A stretch of DNA of 64,000 nt from Piezodorus guildinii. Its lineage: Eukaryota > Arthropoda > Insecta > Hemiptera > Pentatomidae. Both the position numbers and the translations under genes were made by a program. The notes beneath the pieces are model-generated. The model was not told where the DNA came from. It worked only from the letters and a program-made list of their open reading frames with translations, and ran no database searches. Each line of letters starts with the position of its first letter. The stretch's first letter is position 1. Location: positions 90,890,021 to 90,954,020 of the forward strand of contig CM041297.1 in NCBI GenBank assembly GCA_023052935.1, in the 5' to 3' direction. Shown piece after piece: positions 56,997 to 64,000 of this stretch.

Positions 56997-57284
56997 TAAT
57001 TTCTCAAGAAAACAACTTGTAAAGGTTAAGCTCCTTTTCCATATAGATTTAGGTGAATTTATTTTTTGGACTTTTAAGGTGTATATACCCTCAATGTTCT
57101 TTTCGGGGGTTTTGCTGCACTATTTTGCAAGTTTCAAGGTTTTTACTTCACGTTTTTCGGCTTTTTACTCCACAAAATCCGGTCTGTAGTTGTAACACAC
57201 TCCTTGTATGCCCTGTATAACATATATAGAAGATATGGGAACTAGATAATATATGTGTCGTTTATATACAATTAAATAACCATA

Positions 57285-57640
57285 AGCCCACGGCGCCATG
57301 CATTAATTGAACAGCTGTTTCCTAATAGGATCATTTATAGAGTGGAGTAGTATTATAGAGTATGGTGGCGTGCAGCACACCTTTCCCTAGGGTTAATTAA
57401 GAGTTGGCAGTTTATGGGATCGTCATCTGATAGGGAATGGAATTAGGAGTTGGGCACTAAGAGAGGCTACCTATATAGACACAATAGAGACGCGAAGGGG
57501 TCTATTGCATGCAATTACTGCCTCCAGATAGCTCCCAGGGGTGCACCATTCCTCGTCCCCACCTCCCTATAAACAGAAAGTTATCCTCTATAGGGTCCTT
57601 AATGTTCTGTTAATTCCTTCTTTGATCGCTATCTCTCTCT
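57285..57640. other. GC-richer gene-free island 20
   Basis: Directly follows the tandem repeat. It contains CATTAATTGAACAGCTGTTTCC-like homeodomain and E-box (CAGCTG) segments within the first 40 bases and a ctcccaggggtgcacc segment. No coding signal. Candidate conserved regulatory element. Confidence 0.4.
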
Positions 57641-57829
57641 TTGTTTTCATCCCGAGATTGTATCTCTATTCATTCACGCCTCTCTTATCTTATTTCTTGA
57701 TTTGAAAAATTGTAACAGTAATTGATTAGAGATGAACCCTTCAGAATAAGTTTTATCAAAATGTTAATTAAGTAATATTTAAAAAAAAATACCTCTTTAC
57801 TTTTGAGATCTATGTAGATGAGATATATT
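57641..57829. other. AT-rich DNA
   Basis: Nothing recognised. Confidence 0.5.
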
Positions 57830-57891
57830 GGTATTTATTTATTTATCGAAATTTACAACTGTATTAGTTAATAAATTAAGTAAATTAGCGG

Positions 57892-57939
<48 letters not shown>

Positions 57940-58425
57940 TATGAAAAGACCTGAGGAGAATATGCCCATTTGCAGCACTCCACTAGGCAATCTAAACTAG
58001 AAGGTCTCGAGGCCATCTTCTTTTCAGACGCCTCGGAGGATTGTCAGGAATGGAAGACGAAGCAAGGATGGAAACTACAGGGTTAAAGTGGAAGTGGAGT
58101 TTGTCTTGGAAGGATTGATACTTCGTACGGACCAAATCAGCAACACATGGAACATTAAGGTCTTTATGGATGAGTTTATTGGTGACAAAGTAAGGAGCAT
58201 TGAGGTGGGTTTGAAGAGTTTGAGAGGCAATAGTAGGATCGTTATTGACTGATAACACAAAAGTGTCATTATCATAGGTAAAAATGAAGGTGTTAGGATG
58301 GGTTGGGATATCCGCGGTATAGACTGTGTATGGTTATAGACAAAGAATGGGTCCTAGGATACTGCCCTGAGGAACAATATTGGTATTTGACAAAAATAAC
58401 ATCATTTTTTCACCTTTAAAAGTAA
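57830..58425 (-). pseudogene. Jockey-like LINE relic (family A) with a large internal deletion
   Basis: Read on the minus strand: IVPQGSILGPIL (about 58385-58350), then IPTHPNTFIFTYDNDT (the YADD site decayed to YDND, about 58300-58260), LSVNNDPTIASQTLQTHL (about 58255-58200), then directly NAPYFVTNKLIHKDLNVP (about 58200-58147) and finally PPRRLKRRWPRDLL ending at 57992. In the intact family over 100 residues separate THL from NAPYF, so that segment has been deleted in frame, leaving an 88-codon open frame. The 3' UTR with an (AT)n insertion (about 57895-57932) runs to about 57830. Non-functional. Confidence 0.75.
57895..57932. repeat. (AT)n microsatellite
   Basis: AT tract inside the Jockey 3' UTR. 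Confidence 0.95.
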
Positions 58426-58439
58426 CCAAATTATTTAAG

Positions 58440-58970
58440 TATTTTTTAAAGTATATTTTTTGAAATTTACAATTTTATTAGTATAAATACATGCAGTAAA
58501 TTCAAGGGAAATATTAATTAGCCTGGTACACATGTAGAGAAACTACCCATTGGCAGTTCTCCAAACAATATTCTAAATCAGAAAGTCTCACGGTCTTAAA
58601 TCTTCTTTACCCACTCATTAGAGCATTTTAGGGAACTGAAGACAAAATAAAGACAAGCACGCTAGACTGAAACACCAATGGTTGTGAATTGCAGTTCTGG
58701 GAGGACTCTTTCAAGTATACAATTAAATAAGGATTCACTCTACCTCTTCCCCGGGTTAGTGAGACCCAACAGCCAACTGGTGGCCACTCTAAAAAATAGG
58801 CGTGAAGACTTTACCCTTGTTATCTTATATTATAACTATTTTCGAGAATTGCGCTTGTATTCTTCGAGGAGATTACAAGAAAACAAGGGAAAGCAAAGAT
58901 TGAAACTTCTGAGTTGAAGGGAAATGGTTAAAGGGAAATGGAGTTAATCATAGAAGAAATACCACCGTAA
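58440..58970 (-). mobile_element. Further Jockey-like 3' debris, two decayed segments
   Basis: About 58455-58660 repeats the family A 3' UTR: gaaatttacaattttatta, cacatgtagagaaactaccc and ctaaatcagaaagtctcacg occur in the same order as at 24.35-24.48 kb. About 58860-58965 repeats the coding/UTR junction (ttcgaggagattacaagaaa...gaaatggagttaatcatag). Both are minus-strand and broken. Confidence 0.5.
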
Positions 58971-59511
58971 ATAGATTAATTAAAATTTGCGTTTCTTTTT
59001 ACATCTTTTTTTACTATTTTCATCTTATCAAAACTATTTATCATTGTGGATATAATTCCTTCCAGCAAAACTATTTATGTCCTAAAAATATGTTATAGAT
59101 AACTTTGAGAACTTTATTGGAGTTGTATAATTGTTTTTAGTGCTACTGTAGTCTAGTTTCACTAGCGTTTAAAAAAATTATCAGTTATTTTTTGTATTCA
59201 TTATTCATTCAGTCAGGCTGAGCAACTAAAATTAAAAATCATGTATGGATCAGTTTCATCTCGGAATTACCTAAGTACCATAAGCTGGAATTCCTGGGTT
59301 AGCTACAGCTTAAATGCAAATTTAATTGCCTCCACTAACGCTTTAAACTTTCTTAATTGAACGATTACAATCGGAGCTTTTACTGAGTAAATACAAATTA
59401 TCGGTATCTCAGTTTACGTAATCGAATTAAATCTTTCAATCGGTATTGCAACATATTTATTAAAATCCTTTGAAAAATTATTATTTTGTTGAAGTTATTG
59501 ATCTTTAGCTT

Positions 59512-59560
<49 letters not shown>

Positions 59561-60435
59561 TTCCAAAAGAAAGAAAAAAAAATCCTGATGTTTAACCGTG
59601 ATATAAGCATTAAATTTGTCACTTAACAAACCTTCTGCTAGTAATAGAAAGATCATAATATATATTTTAGTAAGATGATGGTCAATTGAATAGAATTTTA
59701 GTCAGAATTCTTGAATTTAAGCTTTAAAATTGGTATAAAGTACATTAGATCTAATAAGTTCATTAAAAAAAAATTATGTTGCTAAGTTTAGCGGTTTGCT
59801 GCAGAATTCTTGTATTATTTTCTTTTTGTGCTCGGAAAATCATCATTCAATAATGTTAAAACATTCCACAGCAATATAGTACCATGATCAATAATTCTGC
59901 AATAAAAACACACTTTCATTGTTCGTATATTCATTTGGAAAATATACGTGCCTTTTGAAACACATTGAGCGAAGCGATGGTCAAAGAAACACACTTTATA
60001 TTTCTGTGGCTTTAATTAAAACTTTGTTGTGCTTCGGTATTCGCCTCAATGAGCGATCCTTTTGATTCAATAATTTCGTTAATTGAAAGTAATTTTTGAT
60101 AAAGTTTATGTTAAAACTGCGTCTATCGAAATACAATGCCACAAAAATAATAAAACGTTGATTTATAGTGTTTTCATTTATGAAAAAAATTGAAATAATT
60201 ATTGATCATGTTGTTTTTTTTTTTTTTGCAATTATTAAAAAATTGTTATATGGTTGATAAAGTGAAGCACTTATGGGATAGCGTTATTAAGATCTCTTCA
60301 GTAGTAAAAGTAAGTAGATCAATGGCTACTTATCTTCCAATATTCGGTTATTCGTTCTATCAGATAATAAATAATAAGGGATATTAGTCTATAAGCTTAC
60401 AAAGTACCCCAGTTGCTATAGTTATAATTTTATAA
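58971..60435. other. AT-rich DNA with (TA)n
   Basis: No gene. (TA)n at 59516-59558. A less AT-rich patch at about 59220-59350 holds ATGCAAAT next to TTTAATTGC (octamer and homeodomain-type). About 59920-60060 holds cattgagcgaagcg and ctcaatgagcgatcc, weakly inverted to each other. Confidence 0.45.
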
Positions 60436-60438
60436 TTT

Positions 60439-60439
<1 letters not shown>

Positions 60440-60475
<36 letters not shown>

Positions 60476-60504
60476 AACACACACACACACACACACACAC
60501 ACAT

Positions 60505-60586
<82 letters not shown>
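60440..60586. repeat. (AC)n and (AT)n microsatellites at the PLE 3' border
   Basis: AC tracts interrupted by ATAAAC, then an AT tract that abuts the outer end of the Penelope-like element, as also seen at 7.4 kb. Confidence 0.95.
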
Positions 60587-60588
<2 letters not shown>

Positions 60589-61079
60589 TGATCAGTTCTC
60601 GACTGTTGATAATTTAAGTTTGTGTTGTTCTTAGGTTGCAGTCAATGAATAAACAGTTTTATCTATGCGACGTTTCGAGAATTTATTGTTCTCATAATCA
60701 TGCCTTAACAGTGGAAAAAAAACAGAACATTAATATTATTGTACAATAATTAATATATGATGTTATTGTTAGAGATATAAAAAAGAGTACATTGAACAAT
60801 GAATATTAATACAGTAGGTACATAGATATTTTAAATTAGGATTTACATTATTATAAAATTACTTACAATTTTGGACAAAATAGTGTCTTAATTAGGCATG
60901 TTAAGCCTACAAGCTTTGAAAGAACACTGAAAAAATAAAAAAGGAATCGTTCAAGTATGGAAGATTTTCCAGGAATTTATGATGACGTCAGGTGTCTGGG
61001 GTATTCTCCCTCTTATTGTTGAGTTGTTTTCGTTTTATTTCGTATTATTATTAAGACGTTTATTTTATTTTTTAAAATT
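60587..61079 (-). mobile_element. Penelope-like element 3' UTR (left arm)
   Basis: Minus-strand sequence between the stop codon of the PLE ORF and the outer (AT)n. The outer about 310 bases are shared with both arms of the palindrome at 6.7-7.5 kb. The hammerhead-like relic lies at 60669-60703. Confidence 0.65.
60669..60703 (-). ncRNA. Hammerhead-like relic in the PLE 3' UTR
   Basis: Same layout as at 6856: GAGAA..TTCTC hairpin, GAAAC, GTC on the minus strand, with a non-canonical first box. Confidence 0.3.
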
Positions 61080-62719
61080 TTAATATGTGTTTATCAAATT
61101 CGAGTAACATGCATTTAGGTTTTGGACATCCGATTTTTTATTTATGGCGCGATTTTTATATTTCTCTATGGTAATCATTTCTTTAAAATTTCGTTTGAAG
61201 CTGTTTTTTTCATAATGAATAATTTTCGGTGAGTGAAATTTAAATGAATGTCCCGTTTTTCTGAAATGAGTAGTGAGGGCAGTTTGGTCAGGTTTATTTG
61301 GGTCTTTTTTAATTGAAGTGCAGCTATATTTGTGTTGGTATACTCTCCTTTTTAAATATTGTTCCGATGTTCCAAAATAAGACTTTCCGCATTTGTCTTC
61401 ACAAGGTATTTCGTATACTACATTTGATTGAAGGTCTAATTTGTCGGAATCTTTAGTTTTTGTAAATAATTTTGATAAAGTATTTATATTTTAGTACGTA
61501 ATGGCAGAATCACTATTATTTCTGTTAATGTTAAGTGCTTTTGCAAGTTTTTCGGAAAGTGTGGGTATGTATGGGATAGTGTAATATATTTTGGTGCTGT
61601 TCTCATTGTGTTGTTGTTTTTGTGACGTTGGTATCTGTTTTAGTAGTTTACATATGAGTTTGTGTGGATAACCATTTTCTAAAAGGAGGTCAACTACTTT
61701 ATTTTCCGCGATTTTTTGGTATTTTTTTGAGGTTAATTTTCTCGCTCGATCTATTAAATTTTTGCTGTGTTGATTTTATACCTATTAGGACATTGACTTT
61801 TATAGTGGATGTATCTACCGGAATGAATAGGCTTTTGCCACCACTTGGTTTCTATTTCCCCGTTTTGTTTGTGAATTAAGAGTATGTCTAAAAATGGTAA
61901 ACTATTGTTAGTTTCATGTTCAATCGTAAATGTCAGTCTGTGTGAATATTTGTTAAATTCAGTTAATATAATATCTTCTTCATTATTTTCTGTGGGTATT
62001 GCGGTTATGATGTCATCTACAAATTTAAATAAAAACGGAATATTGAATGGAATTTTGGGAATAACTGTATCGAGTAATTCTTCTAAGTAAATGTCTGCCA
62101 GAATTGGAGCAATAGGGGATCCCATGGGGCAGCCATACTTTTGAACATAAAAATTATCATTAAATTGGAAATATCCTCTATCCGTACAGAGGGTGAGGAG
62201 TTTCAAAAATTGGTTTTTGGGGATGGTTGTGTGTGTTTCGATTTTGTTCCACTTCTTTTCAATTATTTCTTTAATTTTCAGAATACAAATATTAGTGAAT
62301 AGAGAGGAGGCGTCTAATGAAATTAGTTTATAACCTGTGGGCACATGGATTTGGGTAATTTTTCCGTGAAATTCAAAAGAATCTTTAACATTATATTTGT
62401 TAGTTGACAGATATTTTAAAATATTGGCTAAATATTTGGAAAGTTCGTATGTAGGGGAATTAATAAATGATACTATGGGTCTCACTGGGTTTCCCGGTTT
62501 GTGATTTTTTATAACTGAATATAATTTAGGGGATGTTGGGGAATTCGTGATGAGTTTCTGATACGTTTTGATGTCTATGTATTTAAGTTTTTTTTATTGT
62601 ACTCAAGGCTTTATTGGTGTCTGTCATTAATTTATAAGTAGGATTTGAACCGATTTTTTTATATGTATCGGTATCTGTTAACAGTAAGTTGGTCTTAGTG
62701 ATATAATCATTTTTATCGA
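61080..62719 (-). pseudogene. Penelope-like element polyprotein (RT plus GIY-YIG), left arm, broken
   Basis: Minus-strand order: IDKNDYITKTN (about 62725-62690), IKNHKPGNPVRPIVSF (about 62510-62460), LDASSLFTNI (about 62320-62290), FYVQKYGCPMGSPIAPILAD (about 62150-62090), the catalytic FVDD (about 62025), LPFLDILL, then the PLE linker, and a C-terminal GIY-YIG endonuclease: VVYEIPC (about 61425-61405), KSYFGTSEQYLKRRVYQHK (about 61384-61330), LTTHFRKTGHSF and FKEMITIEKYKN. It stops at TAA 61080-61082. Three lesions separate it from the right arm: an extra T in the run 62588-62595, one T fewer in the run 61759-61763, and a TAA stop at 61491-61493. The N-terminus before DKND is missing at the palindrome centre. 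Confidence 0.8.
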
Positions 62720-64000
62720 TAGCAACTGTCGATAAAAATGATTATATCACTAAGACCAACTTACTGTTAACAGATACCGATACATATAAAAAAATCGGTT
62801 CAAATCCTACTTATAAATTAATGACAGACACCAATAAAGCCTTGAGTACAATAAAAAAACTTAAATACATAGACATCAAAACGTATCAGAAACTCATCAC
62901 GAATTCCCCAACATCCCCTAAATTATATTCAGTTATAAAAAATCACAAACCGGGAAACCCAGTGAGACCCATAGTATCATTTATTAATTCCCCTACATAC
63001 GAACTTTCCAAATATTTAGCCAATATTTTAAAATATCTGTCAACTAACAAATATAATGTTAAAGATTCTTTTGAATTTCACGGAAAAATTACCCAAATCC
63101 ATGTGCCCACAGGTTATAAACTAATTTCATTAGACGCCTCCTCTCTATTCACTAATATTTGTATTCTGAAAATTAAAGAAATAATTGAAAAGAAGTGGAA
63201 CAAAATCGAAACACACACAACCATCCCCAAAAACCAATTTTTGAAACTCCTCACCCTCTGTACGGATAGAGGATATTTCCAATTTAATGATAATTTTTAT
63301 GTTCAAAAGTATGGCTGCCCCATGGGATCCCCTATTGCTCCAATTCTGGCAGACATTTACTTAGAAGAATTACTCGATACAGTTATTCCCAAAATTCCAT
63401 TCAATATTCCGTTTTTATTTAAATTTGTAGATGACATCATAACCGCAATACCCACAGAAAATAATGAAGAAGATATTATATTAACTGAATTTAACAAATA
63501 TTCACACAGACTGACATTTACGATTGAACATGAAACTAACAATAGTTTACCATTTTTAGACATACTCTTAATTCACAAACAAAACGGGGAAATAGAAACC
63601 AAGTGGTGGCAAAAGCCTATTCATTCCGGTAGATACATCCACTATAAAAGTCAATGTCCTAATAGGTATAAAATCAACACAGCAAAAAATTTAATAGATC
63701 GAGCGAGAAAATTAACCTCAAAAAAATACCAAAAAATCGCGGAAAATAAAGTAGTTGACCTCCTTTTAGAAAATGGTTATCCACACAAACTCATATGTAA
63801 ACTACTAAAACAGATACCAACGTCACAAAAACAACAACACAATGAGAACAGCACCAAAATATATTACACTATCCCATACATACCCACACTTTCCGAAAAA
63901 CTTGCAAAAGCACTTAACATTAACAGAAATAATAGTGATTCTGCCATTACGTACAAAAATATAAATACTTTATCAAAATTATTTACAAAAACTAAAGATT
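61448..64000. repeat. Near-perfect inverted repeat (PLE palindrome)
   Basis: The left arm 61448-62719 and right arm 62729-64000 are reverse complements over 1272 bases each, with a 9-base spacer (tagcaactg, 62720-62728). I find only three differences by eye: two one-base homopolymer indels and one A/T substitution. The repeat continues past the window edge. Confidence 0.9.
62707..64000 (+). CDS. Penelope-like element reverse transcriptase, right arm, open to the window edge
   Basis: The frame is open for about 431 codons from 62707 (after TAA at 62704-62706) and runs off the window. Element sequence starts at DKNDYITK (62731); the first ATG in frame is at 62821. Reverse transcriptase blocks: IKNHKPGNPVRPIVSF, ISLDASSLFTNI, FYVQKYGCPMGSPIAPILAD and the catalytic FVDD at 63424-63435, then LPFLDILL and the linker region up to LSKLFTKTKD. 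None of the three lesions of the left arm is present. The GIY-YIG endonuclease should follow beyond 64000. PLE enzymes copy their RNA at a nicked target; the N-terminal part is absent, so this copy is unlikely to be autonomous. Confidence 0.8.

Larger units (their letters stand above)
53548..57284 (+). repeat. Tandem repeat unit, copy 2, split by the RTE insertion
   Basis: The left part is 53548-53609 (cttgtatatagatattgtat...). After the LINE the repeat resumes and is clearly recognisable from about 57090 (ctcaatgttcttttcggggg) to 57284 (attaaataaccata). Copy 2 has about 80 extra bases at 56997-57080 not seen in copy 1. Confidence 0.7.

Noticed and set aside
60440..60545. Regularly spaced AC blocks as a CRISPR-like array.
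   Set aside because: Simple microsatellite with interruptions; no spacers, and the context is a eukaryotic TE.
61884..62090. 68-codon plus-strand frame, with an identical minus-strand copy at 63357-63563.
   Set aside because: Antisense shadow of the PLE reverse transcriptase; its exact duplication simply reflects the palindrome.

Overview
This is an AT-rich, animal-type nuclear window, most likely from an arthropod and probably an insect. The pointers are dense dinucleotide microsatellites, several clades of non-LTR retrotransposon, Penelope-like elements (PLEs), tRNA-derived SINEs and Helitron-like debris. The species cannot be told from the sequence. I see no convincing host protein-coding gene, rRNA gene or functional tRNA gene, and nothing prokaryotic such as operons, ribosome binding sites or CRISPR. 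Almost every recognisable reading frame belongs to a transposable element (TE).

Layout. 0-9 kb: LINE relics (Jockey-like at 0.18-0.54, CR1/L2-like at 3.99-4.69, RTE-like at 8.0-8.7) and a palindromic PLE 3'-end dimer at 6.70-7.52. 9-24 kb: AT-rich DNA with GC-richer gene-free islands, two SINEs, LINE relics (13.8-14.6, 15.4-15.9), a duplicated 270-bp block (16.6 and 17.3 kb), the C-terminus of an R2/NeSL-type LINE with a restriction-like endonuclease (20.4-21.2), and a PLE-like relic with a hammerhead-like motif (22.4-23.0). 24-36 kb: two 5'-truncated Jockey insertions with target-site duplications (24.3 and 27.4 kb), another hammerhead-like motif (30.17), a SINE (30.86-31.14) and repeated units with CT/TA microsatellites (34.8-35.8). 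36-53 kb: islands, LINE tails and relics, many copies of an unclassified ~1-kb repeat ('family X'), a Helitron-like 3' end (43.26) and a CTCF-like site (50.52). 53-57 kb: a full-length RTE-clade LINE with target-site duplications and a single in-frame amber codon, sitting inside one copy of a tandem repeat. 57-60.4 kb: Jockey debris. 60.6-64.0 kb: a PLE whose reverse-transcriptase half forms a near-perfect inverted repeat (arms 1272 bp, spacer 9 bp) running off the window edge.

How the parts relate. The RTE copy encodes an endonuclease with its expected residues in place and a reverse transcriptase; only a TGG-to-TAG-type change separates it from its C-terminal tail. The PLE arms encode a reverse transcriptase and, in the left arm, a GIY-YIG endonuclease. 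The SINEs have no proteins and would depend on LINE enzymes. The GC-richer islands recur every few kb and carry no coding signal; they are candidate conserved regulatory DNA, which would suit an intron or gene desert.

Most distinctive observation: two independent head-to-head PLE palindromes with different junctions, one nearly identical between arms. Transcribed, either would give a long hairpin RNA. An assembly fold-back artefact must be excluded for the 61-64 kb palindrome.
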